DNA of 64,000 nucleotides from the NCBI RefSeq assembly GCF_020907985.1, contig NZ_JAJJPA010000020.1, forward strand, positions 62,001 to 126,000, read 5' to 3'. The notes under the pieces are model-generated. The model was not told the DNA's origin. It searched no databases and saw only the letters and a list, made by a program, of their open reading frames with translations. Positions 15,673-24,986 of this stretch are shown in pieces (within the stretch, counting starts at the first letter, position 1; every line of letters starts with the position of its first letter). This DNA is from Kitasatospora humi. GTDB taxonomy: Bacteria; Actinomycetota; Actinomycetes; Streptomycetales; Streptomycetaceae. The position numbers and the translations under genes were made by a program.

Positions 15673-17493
15673 ATGGCTACACGTGCTCGAGTACGCGCCC
15701 CCGAACTGGTCGGCAAGGGCGGATGGATCAACACCGGCGGCAAGGACCTCACTCTGGCGGACCTACGAGGTAAGTGCGTCGTTGTAGACTTCTGGACCTT
15801 CTGCTGCATCAACTGCCTGCACGTCCTCGACGAGCTGCGCGAGCTGGAGGAGAAGCACCGCGACACCGTGGTGATCGTCGGGGTGCACTCGCCCAAGTTC
15901 GTGCACGAGGCGGACCACCAGGCCGTGGTGGACGCGGTGGCGCGGTACGAGGTGGCGCATCCGGTGCTGGACGATCCGGAGCTGGCGACCTGGAAGCAGT
16001 ACGCGGTGCGGGCCTGGCCGACGCTGGTGGTGATCGATCCCGAGGGATACGTGGTCGCGCAGCACGCCGGTGAGGGGCACGCGCACGCGATCGAGCGGCT
16101 GGTCGAGGAGCTGGAGGAGGAGCACGCGGCCAAGGGCACCCTGCGGCGCGGCGACGGGCCGTACGTGCCGCCGGAGCCCGTGGCGGGGGCGCTGAAGTTC
16201 CCCGGCAAGGCGGTGCGGCTGCCCGGGGGCGGCTTCCTGGTGGCCGACGCGGGGCACCACTCGCTGGTCGAGCTGGGCGCGGACGGCGAGACCGTGGTGC
16301 GCCGGATCGGCGACGGCGAGCGCGGCCTGGTCGACGGCAGCGCGCCCCGGTTCAGCGAGCCGCAGGGCCTGGCGCTGGTGCCGGAGGGCCTGGAGCTGGG
16401 CTACGACGTGGTGGTCGCCGACACGGTGAACCACGCGCTGCGCGGAGTGCGGCTGGCCGACGGCTCGGTGACCACGCTGGCGGGCACCGGTCGGCAGTGG
16501 TGGCAGGGCTCGCCGACCAGCGGCCCGGCCACCGGGGTGGACCTCTCCTCGCCGTGGGACGTGGCCTTCTTCGACGGCCGGGTGTGGATCGCGATGGCCG
16601 GGGTGCACCAGCTGTGGGCGTTCGACCCGGCCGCCGGCACGGTCGCCGTCGCGGCCGGCACCACCAACGAGGGCCTGGTGGACGGCCCGGTGGCCGAGGC
16701 CTGGTTCGCCCAGCCGTCCGGCTTGGCGGTCTCCCCGGACGGTTCCGAGCTCTGGGTGGCGGACAGCGAGACCTCGGCACTCCGCTGTGTTTCACGTGAA
16801 ACCATGCGGGTGCGCAGCGCGGTCGGCACCGGCCTCTTCGACTTCGGCCACCGGGACGGCGCCGCCGAGCAGGCGCTGCTGCAGCACCCGCTGGGCGTCA
16901 CCGTGCTCCCGGACGGCTCGGTGGCGATCTCCGACACCTACAACCACGCGCTGCGCCGCTACGACCCGGCCAGTGGCGAGGTGACCACCCTGGCCACCGA
17001 CCTGCGCGAGGCCTCCGGCGCGGTGCTGGTCGGCGAGGACATCGTGGTGGTGGAGTCGGCCCGGCACCGGCTGACCCGGCTGCGGCTGCCCGAGGAGGCG
17101 GTGCGGGTGGAGTCGGTGGCGCACCGGACCCAGCGCGCCGCCACCGAGGTGGCCCCCGGACCCCTCCGGCTCGACGTCGTCTTCACCGCGCCGACCGGCC
17201 AGAAGCTGGACGAGCGCTACGGCCCGTCCACCCGGCTGCTGGTCAGCGCCACGCCGCCGGAGCTGCTGGTCTCCGGCGCGGGCGCGGACTCGGCGCTCTC
17301 CCGCAAGCTGGTGCTCTCCGAGGAGCTGACCGAGGGCGTGCTGCACGTCTCCGCGATGGCCGCCTCCTGCGACGACGACCCGGAGGTCGAGTACCCGGCC
17401 TGCCACGTGCACCAGCAGGACTGGGGCGTGCCGGTGAAGCTGGTCCCGGGCGGTGCCGTCCGGCTGCCCCTGGTGCTGGCCGGGATGGAGTAG
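15673..17493 (+). CDS. Thioredoxin-fold protein with NHL beta-propeller
   Basis: 606 residues. Residues 1-150 form an AhpC/TlpA-like thioredoxin domain with FCCINC, giving a redox CxxC at C45/C48 (F-C-C-I-N-C). From about 170 to 480 there are NHL-type blades (LPGGGFLVADAGHHSLVEL, VVVADTVNHALRGVRLADG, VAISDTYNHALRRYD), and a C-terminal beta domain follows. No signal peptide, so cytoplasmic. The ATG at 15673 begins the conserved part. Such thioredoxin-NHL fusions are common in actinobacteria; the partner is unknown. It carries a parS site within codons 373-377. Confidence 0.88.
   Translation: MATRARVRAPELVGKGGWINTGGKDLTLADLRGKCVVVDFWTFCCINCLHVLDELRELEEKHRDTVVIVGVHSPKFVHEADHQAVVDAVARYEVAHPVLDDPELATWKQYAVRAWPTLVVIDPEGYVVAQHAGEGHAHAIERLVEELEEEHAAKGTLRRGDGPYVPPEPVAGALKFPGKAVRLPGGGFLVADAGHHSLVELGADGETVVRRIGDGERGLVDGSAPRFSEPQGLALVPEGLELGYDVVVADTVNHALRGVRLADGSVTTLAGTGRQWWQGSPTSGPATGVDLSSPWDVAFFDGRVWIAMAGVHQLWAFDPAAGTVAVAAGTTNEGLVDGPVAEAWFAQPSGLAVSPDGSELWVADSETSALRCVSRETMRVRSAVGTGLFDFGHRDGAAEQALLQHPLGVTVLPDGSVAISDTYNHALRRYDPASGEVTTLATDLREASGAVLVGEDIVVVESARHRLTRLRLPEEAVRVESVAHRTQRAATEVAPGPLRLDVVFTAPTGQKLDERYGPSTRLLVSATPPELLVSGAGADSALSRKLVLSEELTEGVLHVSAMAASCDDDPEVEYPACHVHQQDWGVPVKLVPGGAVRLPLVLAGME
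16789..16802. other. ParB-binding parS site
   Basis: GTTTCACGTGAAAC, the exact 14-bp palindromic parS consensus described for Streptomyces, lies inside the thioredoxin/NHL gene. parS sites cluster around oriC and are loaded by ParB for chromosome segregation. It is encoded without disturbing the protein (V-S-R-E-T). Confidence 0.93.
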
Positions 17494-17515
17494 CGGAAGG
17501 GAAGAGCGGGGAAGG

Positions 17516-17549
17516 GTCAGGGCCGACCCGCGCGCGGGTCGGCCCTGAC
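17516..17549. terminator. Bidirectional terminator
   Basis: A perfect 34-base palindrome (17-bp stem) between the NHL gene and the convergent aminopeptidase gene. Confidence 0.85.
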
Positions 17550-17559
17550 AGGCGAGAGC

Positions 17560-18867
17560 TCAGCCCTCCAGGAAGGCCTTGATCGCCGAGGCCAGCAGGA
17601 ACGCGTCGTCGGCGCCGCACAGCTCGCGGGCCGAGTGCATGGAGAGCGCGGCGATGCCGCAGTCGATCGTGGTGATGCCGAGCCGGGCCGCGGTGATCGG
17701 ACCGATGGTGGTGCCGCAGGCCACCGCGTTGTTGGAGACGAAGCTCTGCCAGGGCACCCCGGCCCGCTCGCAGGCGGCCGCGAAGACGGCCCGGCCGACC
17801 CCGTCGGTGGCGTAGCGGTTGTTGACGTTGACCTTGAGGATCGGGCCGCCGTTGGGCACCGGGTGGTGGCCGGGCTCGTGCTTCTCGGGGTAGTTGGGGT
17901 GCACCGCGTGCCCCATGTCGGAGGAGAGGCAGACGGTGCCGGCCAGCGCCCGTGCCCGGTCCTCGTCGCTGCCGCCGCGGCTGGACACGCTGCGCTCCAG
18001 CACCCGGCCGAGCAGCGGGCCCTGGGCGCCGGTGTCCGACTCGCTGCCGGTCTCCTCGTGGTCGAAGGCGGCCATGACCGGGATGTACGGCAGCTCATCG
18101 GCGCCGTCGGAGGCCGCCACGGCGGCCAGCGCGGCGGCCGAGGCGTGCACCGAGAGCAGGTTGTCCAGGCGCGGGCCGGCCAGCAGCTCGCGGTCCCGGC
18201 CCAGGTACGACGGCGGCTGGATGTCATGGGTCATCAAGTCCCAACCCAGCACCTGGTCGGCGTCCAGCCCGGCGCGCTCCGCGACGTAGCGCAGCAGGGA
18301 TCCCTCATCCACCGAGCCCAGGCCCCAGATCGGGGTGAGGTGGCGCTGCCGGTCCAGCTTCAGCCCGTCGTTCACCTGCCGGTCGAGGTGGATCGCCAGC
18401 TGTGGCACCCGCAGCAGCGGCTCGTCCAGCTGCACCAGCCGCGTCGATCCGTCACGCAGCACCAGGCGCCCGGAGAGCCCCAGGTCCCGGTCCAGCCAGG
18501 TGTTCAGCGGCACCCCGCCGTAGATCTCCACGGCCACCTGCCGCCAGCCGGCCGACCCGGTGTCCGGCACCGGCTTGACCCGCAGGTTCGGGGAGTCGGT
18601 GTGGCTGCCGACGATCCGGAACGGTGTGGTCGGCCCGGCGCTCCGGGGCACGTACCAGGCGATCAGCGCGCCGCCCCGGATGACGTACCGGCCGCCGACC
18701 GCGCCGTCCCACGTGTCGGTCTCGGCGATCTGCCGGAAGCCCGCCTTCTCCAACCGCTCGGCGGCGCCCGCCACGGCGTGGTACGGGGACGGGGCGGCGG
18801 CGAGATACGCGATCAAGTCGTCGGTATGGGTCCGGTTGAAGAAGACCGAGGGATCGGCGGTCGACAT
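17560..18867 (-). CDS. M18 family aminopeptidase
   Basis: 435 residues, a full-length zinc aspartyl-aminopeptidase-type exopeptidase acting in the cytoplasm on acidic N-termini. Family blocks visible are the metal-binding GSHTDSP (His89), VAIDHE-like AFDHEETGSES in the middle, and the C-terminal HSARELCG. Length and order are normal. The ATG at 18867 follows a CAGGAGCAGC ribosome site. Monocistronic. Confidence 0.93.
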   Translation of the reverse strand: MSTADPSVFFNRTHTDDLIAYLAAAPSPYHAVAGAAERLEKAGFRQIAETDTWDGAVGGRYVIRGGALIAWYVPRSAGPTTPFRIVGSHTDSPNLRVKPVPDTGSAGWRQVAVEIYGGVPLNTWLDRDLGLSGRLVLRDGSTRLVQLDEPLLRVPQLAIHLDRQVNDGLKLDRQRHLTPIWGLGSVDEGSLLRYVAERAGLDADQVLGWDLMTHDIQPPSYLGRDRELLAGPRLDNLLSVHASAAALAAVAASDGADELPYIPVMAAFDHEETGSESDTGAQGPLLGRVLERSVSSRGGSDEDRARALAGTVCLSSDMGHAVHPNYPEKHEPGHHPVPNGGPILKVNVNNRYATDGVGRAVFAAACERAGVPWQSFVSNNAVACGTTIGPITAARLGITTIDCGIAALSMHSARELCGADDAFLLASAIKAFLEG

Positions 18868-19199
18868 GCTGCTCCTGGTTCGAGGGTTGCCGGAGAGCCG
18901 GCGGTGTGGGGCTGCCCACTCCGAGCATATGCCCGTACACCGACAGGTTGATCAGGATCGTTGCGGTGATCCCGCTGCTGACCGGCCCGCCGGCCGCCGT
19001 CGTCCCCTCCCGTCCCAGCGTGGCAGGCAGCCGTCGCACCCTCCGGTCCCAGCGCGGCAGGCCGCCGTCGCACCCCGCTGCGGCGCGGGTTTGTCAGGAG
19101 ATCGAGAGCCACACCCAGGCGTTCACGGCCTATCGGCAGCACATCGACGACACTCTTACCAAGGCCACCGCTCTGCTCGGCCAACGGTGAGGAACCCTC
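18868..19199 (+). other. Promoter gap with a coding-like remnant before the efflux operon
   Basis: 332 bases between the aminopeptidase start and the adaptor gene. The last hundred bases (19091-19190) read in one frame as CQEIESHTQAFTAYRQHI and on to a stop 10 bases before the adaptor, with streptomycete codon use. A GTG at 18906 opens that frame, but the first half looks non-coding. It may be the 3' end of a lost gene or a small coupled leader frame. Confidence 0.3.
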
Positions 19200-20690
19200 G
19201 TGACTGCCAACACCAGTGACGCCACGTCGCACCTGCAGCGGCGCCGCCGGATCCTGCTCGCGGTGGCGCTGACCGCGGCCCTGCTGGCGGGTGCCGGTCT
19301 GGCCGCCACGGCCTGGGTGAAGTCCCCGGCCGAGCGGGCCGCGCAGGCGGCGTCGCCGCCGCTGACGGTGCTCACCGCCCCGGTGACGACCAAGACGCTC
19401 AACCCCTCTGTGGTGGTGCGCGGCAAGGTGTACCCGCCGACCCGGTTCGACGTGGTGGCCGGCTCCTCCACCACCGACGTCACCCAGCTCTACCTCAGCA
19501 AATCGCCCGCCCGCCCCGGGGACCAGGTGGCCAACGGGCAGTTGCTGGCGGAAGTCTCGGGCCAGCCGCTCTTCGTGCTCCACGGGGCGGTGCCCGCGTA
19601 CCGCGACCTGAAGCCCGGTGAGACCGGCTCGGACGTGACGCAGCTGCAGAACGCCCTGGCGGAGTTGGGGTACGGCCACGGCACCGACGACCAGGGCGTG
19701 TTCGGCACCGGAACGGAGCGTGCGGTGACCGCGTTCTACCGGCACCTCGGCTATCCCGCCCCGACCACCGGGGCGACCACCCAGCAGGCGGTGGACACCG
19801 CGAGGGCCGCGGTGGCGGCCGACCGGCAGGCACTGCACCAGCTGCTCACCGCTCGGCCGGCCGCCCCCACCGCGCCCGACGCGCCGGCCGAACCGCAGGG
19901 CGGGAACGCCCAGCAGATCGAGGACGCCGAGCAGAAGCTCGCCGCCGACCAGCAGGCGCTCGGCAGCGCCGAGGCACTGAACGGCCCGATGGTGCCGGCC
20001 GCGCAGGTCGCCTTCCTGCCGACCCTGCCCGCGGCCGTCACGGCGGTGAACGGCACGGTCGGGGCGCCGGTCTCCGGGACCCTGGTGTCACTGACCAGCG
20101 GCGGTCTGTCGCTCACCGGTCAGCTGACGCCGGACCAGGCGGCGGACGTCACGGCCGGGATGTCCGTGGAGGTACTGGATGAGACGACCGGCACCTCGGT
20201 CAACGGCAAGGTCAGCACGCTCGACGCCCCGACCACCACCGCACCGGCCGGCACGGTGATCACCATCGGCGGCCGTGCGCAGGGCGGCGGCGCGGGCAGC
20301 GGCGCCACCAGCAGCGGGACCACGGGCAACGGCACCACGGGCAGCGGCGCCGCCACGAGCGGCGCAGCGGCGGCGGGCCCGGTCGCGTCGGCCGGTCCGG
20401 CGTACGTGCCGGTCACCGTGGCCCCCGACACCCCGTTCTCCCCGACACTGAACGGCCACGACGTGCGGATCACCATCCTGAAGGACGCCGCCGCGGCCCC
20501 CGTGCTCTGCGTGCCGGTGGCAGCCGTCTTCACCCAGGCGAGCGGGCAGACCGCGGTCACCCGGGTGGATGCCGGCGGTGCCCGCACCACGATCCCGGTC
20601 ACCACCGGCGTGACGGCGGACGGGTTCGTCGGTGTGACCCCGACCAGCGGCACGCTGAAGGACGGCGACCAGGTGGCGGTCGGCCAGTGA
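19200..20690 (+). CDS. Membrane-anchored efflux adaptor with peptidoglycan-binding domain (MacA-like)
   Basis: 496 residues: cytoplasmic start, one membrane helix (about 19-38), then an extracellular part with a peptidoglycan-binding-1 domain (about 140-185, GSDVTQLQNALAELGYG), a helical stretch and a barrel/lipoyl-like C-terminal half. This is the usual layout of the HlyD/MacA-type partner of MacB-like ABC transporters in actinobacteria. A Gly/Ser/Thr-rich low-complexity loop occurs near 360-400. The stop overlaps the next start by 4 bases, so the three genes form a translationally coupled operon. Confidence 0.85.
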   Translation: MTANTSDATSHLQRRRRILLAVALTAALLAGAGLAATAWVKSPAERAAQAASPPLTVLTAPVTTKTLNPSVVVRGKVYPPTRFDVVAGSSTTDVTQLYLSKSPARPGDQVANGQLLAEVSGQPLFVLHGAVPAYRDLKPGETGSDVTQLQNALAELGYGHGTDDQGVFGTGTERAVTAFYRHLGYPAPTTGATTQQAVDTARAAVAADRQALHQLLTARPAAPTAPDAPAEPQGGNAQQIEDAEQKLAADQQALGSAEALNGPMVPAAQVAFLPTLPAAVTAVNGTVGAPVSGTLVSLTSGGLSLTGQLTPDQAADVTAGMSVEVLDETTGTSVNGKVSTLDAPTTTAPAGTVITIGGRAQGGGAGSGATSSGTTGNGTTGSGAATSGAAAAGPVASAGPAYVPVTVAPDTPFSPTLNGHDVRITILKDAAAAPVLCVPVAAVFTQASGQTAVTRVDAGGARTTIPVTTGVTADGFVGVTPTSGTLKDGDQVAVGQ

Positions 20691-21457
20691 GCACGGCGGG
20701 AAGCGCGAGCGCACCGGGATCCGCGAGCGCACCGGGATCCGAGGACGTACCTGGAGCGGACGTATCCGGACCCGAGGACGCACCGGTCATCGAGCTGTCC
20801 GGCCTCGCCCGGCGGTTCCCCGGCCCGCCGCCGGTCACCGCGCTGCAGCCGACCGATCTGGTGGTCCGGCGCAACGACTACCTCGCCATCACCGGCCCGT
20901 CCGGCTCCGGCAAGTCGACCCTGCTCCATCTGCTCGGCCTGCTGGACACGCCCAGCGCAGGCCGCTACCTGCTGGACGGCATCGACACGGGCCCGCTGAG
21001 CGACCCGGACCGCGCCGCACTGCGCGGCCGGCGGATCGGCTTCGTCTTCCAGGCGTTCCACCTGCTGCCCCACCGCACCGCCCTGGAAAACGTGCAACTG
21101 GCCCTCACCTACCACCAGGTGCCGCGGGCCGAGCGGCGCCCGCGAGCCCTCGCCGCGTTGGAGCGGCTGGGCCTGGCCCACCGCACCGACGCGCTGCCGA
21201 CCACCCTGTCCGGCGGCGAGCGCCAGCGGGTCGCGATCGCCCGGGCCCTGGTGAACCGGCCCGGGCTGCTGCTCTGCGACGAGCCGACCGGCGACCTGGA
21301 TTCGGCGAACGCCCGTGCCGTGCTCGACGAGTTCGACGTCCTGCACGCCCAGGGCCTGACCCTGCTCGTCATCACCCACGATCCGACGGTCGCCGGCCGA
21401 GCAGGCCGTCACGTGGCGATGCGGGACGGCCGGTTGACTGCGGAGGTGACCCGATGA
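20687..21457 (+). CDS. ABC transporter ATP-binding protein (MacB/LolD type)
   Basis: 256 residues. Walker A GPSGSGKST (70-78), signature LSGGERQR, Walker B LLLCDEPTGDLDS and the H-loop histidine (VITHDP) are all intact, and the sequence type is that of MacB/LolD exporters. The first 35 residues are an unusual repetitive tail (SASAPGSASAPGS). It is coupled to the adaptor (GTGA overlap) and permease (ATGA overlap). Confidence 0.93.
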   Translation: MSTAGSASAPGSASAPGSEDVPGADVSGPEDAPVIELSGLARRFPGPPPVTALQPTDLVVRRNDYLAITGPSGSGKSTLLHLLGLLDTPSAGRYLLDGIDTGPLSDPDRAALRGRRIGFVFQAFHLLPHRTALENVQLALTYHQVPRAERRPRALAALERLGLAHRTDALPTTLSGGERQRVAIARALVNRPGLLLCDEPTGDLDSANARAVLDEFDVLHAQGLTLLVITHDPTVAGRAGRHVAMRDGRLTAEVTR

Positions 21458-22818
21458 AGCGTGCCCGCAGCCGCGTCGGCGAGCCGCCTCCACACCTCGG
21501 CCCGCGTGACCTGCTCGCCGAGGCGCTGGCCGGGATCCTGCAGCGGCCCGGCCGCGCGGTGCTCACCGTGCTGGGCACGGTGCTGGGCGTCGGCGCCTTC
21601 GTGGCGGTGCTCGGCCTGACCGCCACCGCCACCGGGCAGATCGGCGCCCAGTTCGATCTCACCAGGGCCACCACGGTGACGGCCGTCGACCAGCCGGACA
21701 CCGCCGGCCTGCCGGACGGTGCGGTGCCGGTGAGCGACTTCCCGGCCGATGCCGACAGCCGGATGGCCCGGATCGACGGGGTGTCCGCGGCCGGCGTCTG
21801 GTGGCCGGTGCGGAACGACCCGGCGGTGACCCGAACACCGGTTGGGGACGGCAACCCGGCGGTGACCCGAACGCCGGTTGGGGACGGCAACCCGGCGGTG
21901 AACCGCACACCGGTTGGGGACGGCAACCCGATGGTGACCCGCACACCGGTTGGGGACGACGACCCGGGCCAGGCCCTGACCGTGCTCGCGGCCACCCCGG
22001 GTGCGGTCCGGGCGATGTCGCCCAGGCTGACCGCCGGCGTGCCGCTGGACCCCTTCATGGAGCGCACCCACCAGCCGGTCGCGCTGCTGAGCGCGGCGGC
22101 GGCCGCCCGGCTGGGGGTCACCCGCCTGGACGCGCAGCCGGCGGTGTTCATCAACGGGTTGCCGTACACGGTGGTCGGGATCTTCGACCAGGTGCGGCGC
22201 GAACCCGGGGCCCCGCCGGGCGTGCTGATCCCGAGCACCACGGCGCTGGACCGGTTCGGCAACCCCGGCGCCACGCCGGACCAGGCCGCCCGGGCGCTGG
22301 TCGCCACCCGGGTCGGCGCGGCGGCGGTGGTCGCCCGGCAGTTGGCGGTGGCGCTGCGCCCCGACCGCTCGGAGGCGTTCACCGTGACCGCCCCGCCCGA
22401 CCCGCACAGCCTGCGCGACCACGTCACCACCGACCTGAGCGGACTCTTCCTGGCACTGGCCGGGCTGTGCCTGCTGGTCGGTGCGGTGGGGATCGCGAGC
22501 ACCACGCTGGTGGCGGTGCTGGAACGGACCGAGGAGATCGGCCTGCGCCGGGCGCTGGGGGCCGGGACCAGGCAGGTGGCCGCCCAGTTCCTCGCCGAGT
22601 CGACCGCGCTCGGCACCCTCGGCGGGCTGCTCGGTACCGCCCTGGGGGTGCTGACCGTCCTGGCGGTCGCCGCCGCGCGGGACTGGACCGCGGTGCTCTC
22701 CCCCGCCACCACCCTGCCCGCCCCGCTGCTCGGCACGCTGGTGGGCCTGCTGGCCGGCCTCTACCCGTCGCTGCGCGCGGCCCGGGTCGACCCCTTGCAG
22801 GCGTTGCGCACGGGCTGA
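21454..22818 (+). CDS. ABC transporter permease (MacB/FtsX type)
   Basis: 454 residues. One membrane helix near residue 30-55, a large extracellular MacB-type core domain (about 60-320) and three helices at the C-terminus (about 330-440) with the ALERTEEIGLRRALGA-like coupling segment. It forms a tripartite-like efflux system with the two preceding genes; the substrate is unknown. The extracellular domain is enlarged by four copies of a 12-residue repeat (residues 123-170). Confidence 0.9.
   Translation: MKRARSRVGEPPPHLGPRDLLAEALAGILQRPGRAVLTVLGTVLGVGAFVAVLGLTATATGQIGAQFDLTRATTVTAVDQPDTAGLPDGAVPVSDFPADADSRMARIDGVSAAGVWWPVRNDPAVTRTPVGDGNPAVTRTPVGDGNPAVNRTPVGDGNPMVTRTPVGDDDPGQALTVLAATPGAVRAMSPRLTAGVPLDPFMERTHQPVALLSAAAAARLGVTRLDAQPAVFINGLPYTVVGIFDQVRREPGAPPGVLIPSTTALDRFGNPGATPDQAARALVATRVGAAAVVARQLAVALRPDRSEAFTVTAPPDPHSLRDHVTTDLSGLFLALAGLCLLVGAVGIASTTLVAVLERTEEIGLRRALGAGTRQVAAQFLAESTALGTLGGLLGTALGVLTVLAVAAARDWTAVLSPATTLPAPLLGTLVGLLAGLYPSLRAARVDPLQALRTG
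21820..21963 (+). repeat. Four in-frame 36-bp tandem repeats in the permease
   Basis: Units at 21820, 21856, 21892 and 21928 each encode P-x-V-x-R-T-P-V-G-D-x-[ND]. They are almost identical at DNA level, so they are recent. They insert about 48 residues into the extracellular domain without breaking the frame. Confidence 0.9.
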
Positions 22819-22820
22819 GA

Positions 22821-22859
22821 AGCACTGTGGGGCCCGCGAGGTGCGGGCCCCACAGTGCT
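22821..22859. terminator. Bidirectional terminator
   Basis: A perfect 17-bp stem (22821-22837 with 22843-22859) and 5-base loop between the efflux operon and the convergent acyl-CoA dehydrogenase. Confidence 0.85.
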
Positions 22860-22891
22860 GAGGGTGGGTCAGGCGGTCAGTGCGGGGAGCC

Positions 22892-24721
22892 TCAGAAGGC
22901 GTCCTCGGCCAGCTCCATGACGTCCAGGTCGACACCCTCGGCGATCAGCCGCTGCGAGGCGACGGTCGGCAGGATGTTGCGGGCGAAGAACCGGGCGCCG
23001 GCCACCTTGCCCTGGTAGAAGGCGAGGTCCTTGCCGGTGGCGCCGGCCTCGATCTTGGCGAGCGCCACGACGGCCTGGCGCAGCAGCAGCCAGCCGACCA
23101 CGACGTCGCCGGAGACCATCAGCAGGCGGGTGGTGTTGAGGCCCACCTTGTACATGTTCTTGACGTCCTGCTCGACCGCGGAGAGGTCGGCCAGCAGCTT
23201 GCCGACGATCGCCTCCAGGTCGCCGGCCGCCTTGGCCAGGAACTCGCGCTCGACGGCGAGCGCCTCGCCGCCCTCGCCGGCCGCCAGGAACTTCTGGATC
23301 TGCTCGGAGACCGCGGTCAGCGCCTGGCCGCCGTCCTTCACGATCTTGCGGAAGAAGTAGTCCTGGCCCTGGATCGCCGTGGTGCCCTCGTAGAGGGTGT
23401 CGATCTTGGCGTCCCGGATGTACTGCTCGATCGGGTATTCCTGCAGGTAGCCGGAGCCGCCGAAGGTCTGCAGCGACTGGGCCAGCTGCTCGTACGACTT
23501 CTCCGAGCCGTAGCCCTTGACGATCGGCAGCAGCAGGTCGTTGAGGCGCTCGGCGGCCTCGTCCTTCTCACCGCGCAGGCGGGCGGCGGCCATGTCGTCC
23601 TGCACCGAGGCGGTGTAGAGGACCAGGGCGCGCATGCCCTCGGCGTAGGCCTTCTGGGTGAGCAGCGAGCGGCGCACGTCCGGGTGGTGGGTGATGGTGA
23701 CGCGCGGCGCGGTCTTGTCCAGGAAGTTGGCGATGTCGGCGCCCTGCACGCGCTGCTTGGCGTACTCCAGGGCGTTCAGGTAGCCGGTGGAGAGGGTGGC
23801 GATGGCCTTCGTGCCGACCATCATGCGGGCGAACTCGATGATCTTGAACATCTGGCGGATGCCGTCGACCTTCTCGCCCAGCAGCCAGCCCTTGGCGGGG
23901 TGCTTGGCACCGAAGGTCATCTCGCAGGTGTTCGAGGCCTTGAGGCCCATCTTGTGCTCGACGTTGGTGGCGTAGACGCCGTTGCGCTCGCCCAGCTCGC
24001 CGGTCTCCCAGTCGAAGTCGAACTTGGGGACGATGAACAGGCCGAGGCCCTTGGTGCCCGGCTTCCCGCCCTCGGGGCGCGCCAGCACCATGTGGATGAT
24101 GTTCTCGGACATGTCGTGCTCGCCCGAGGTGATGAAGCGCTTCACACCCTCGATGTGCCAGGAGCCGTCCTCCTGCTTGATCGCCTTGGTGCGGCCCGCG
24201 CCCACGTCGGAGCCCGCGTCGGGCTCGGTGAGGACCATGGTCGAGCCCCACAGGCGGTCGGTCATCCGCTGGGCGACCTTCAGCTGCTCCTCGGTGCCCT
24301 CCTCGGCGATGACACCGGCGAACGCCGGGCCGGAGGAGTACATCCAGATGGCCGGGTTGGAGCCCAGGATCTGCTCGGCGAAGGCCCAGATCAGCGAGTT
24401 CGGGGTGACCTGGCCGCCGATCGACTCCGGGATGCCCAGGCGCCACCACTCGGCGTCCATGAAGGTCTGGTAGCTCTTCTTGAAGGCGGCCGGGATCGGC
24501 GCGGTGTTGGTCTCCGGGTCGAAGACCGGCGGGTTGCGGTCGGCGTCCTCGAAGGAGGCGGCGAGGTCGTTCTCGGCCAGCCGGGAGATCTCGCTGAGGA
24601 TGTTCTTCGCGGTGTCGACGTCCATGTCGGCGAACGGACCGGTGCCGTACACCTGGTCGCGGCCGAACACCTCGAAGAGGTTGAACTCCACGTCCCGCAG
24701 GTTGGACTTGTAGTGACCCAT
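22892..24721 (-). CDS. Acyl-CoA dehydrogenase (long form)
   Basis: 609 residues, typical of the long actinobacterial FadE-like flavoproteins that oxidise acyl-CoA in beta-oxidation. The ATG at 24721 begins GHYKSNLRDVEFNLFEVFG, the usual start of this group, with GGAGAAA upstream. The FAD/acyl-CoA region (MVLTEPDAGSDVGAG), RFITSGEHD and the EQYIRDAKIDTLYEGTTAIQG block with the catalytic glutamate are intact, followed by an extra helical C-terminal domain. A palindromic operator candidate lies upstream. Confidence 0.92.
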   Translation of the reverse strand: MGHYKSNLRDVEFNLFEVFGRDQVYGTGPFADMDVDTAKNILSEISRLAENDLAASFEDADRNPPVFDPETNTAPIPAAFKKSYQTFMDAEWWRLGIPESIGGQVTPNSLIWAFAEQILGSNPAIWMYSSGPAFAGVIAEEGTEEQLKVAQRMTDRLWGSTMVLTEPDAGSDVGAGRTKAIKQEDGSWHIEGVKRFITSGEHDMSENIIHMVLARPEGGKPGTKGLGLFIVPKFDFDWETGELGERNGVYATNVEHKMGLKASNTCEMTFGAKHPAKGWLLGEKVDGIRQMFKIIEFARMMVGTKAIATLSTGYLNALEYAKQRVQGADIANFLDKTAPRVTITHHPDVRRSLLTQKAYAEGMRALVLYTASVQDDMAAARLRGEKDEAAERLNDLLLPIVKGYGSEKSYEQLAQSLQTFGGSGYLQEYPIEQYIRDAKIDTLYEGTTAIQGQDYFFRKIVKDGGQALTAVSEQIQKFLAAGEGGEALAVEREFLAKAAGDLEAIVGKLLADLSAVEQDVKNMYKVGLNTTRLLMVSGDVVVGWLLLRQAVVALAKIEAGATGKDLAFYQGKVAGARFFARNILPTVASQRLIAEGVDLDVMELAEDAF

Positions 24722-24792
24722 CGCCGTTTCTCCGGTTCGTCGCTCAGGGTGCGCCATCACGCGCTCCCTACCCGCCAGTAAATCCCATGATG

Positions 24793-24806
24793 CTACCGGT
24801 TAGTAA
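24793..24806. promoter_or_regulatory. Possible TetR-type operator upstream of the acyl-CoA dehydrogenase
   Basis: CTACCGGTTAGTAA is an imperfect palindrome centred on ACCGGT, 72 bases before the dehydrogenase start. Similar TTAC-ACCGGT-type sites bind TetR-like regulators of fatty-acid genes in actinobacteria; here the regulator is not adjacent. Confidence 0.4.
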
Positions 24807-24986
24807 CTTGTTCAAGCCCCCAGCCGCCAATACCGCGTGAAGGGCATCACGTCGTCCCCTCCCGCGATACCCGCGAGAAGCCGGTCGAATGCCCATCCGA
24901 TCGTCATCTCCCCACAGGACCACCACGGGCCACCTTGTCCGATTCGTCCGCCGCACGAGGACTCGCCGGACCGCTAGCCTGTCCGT

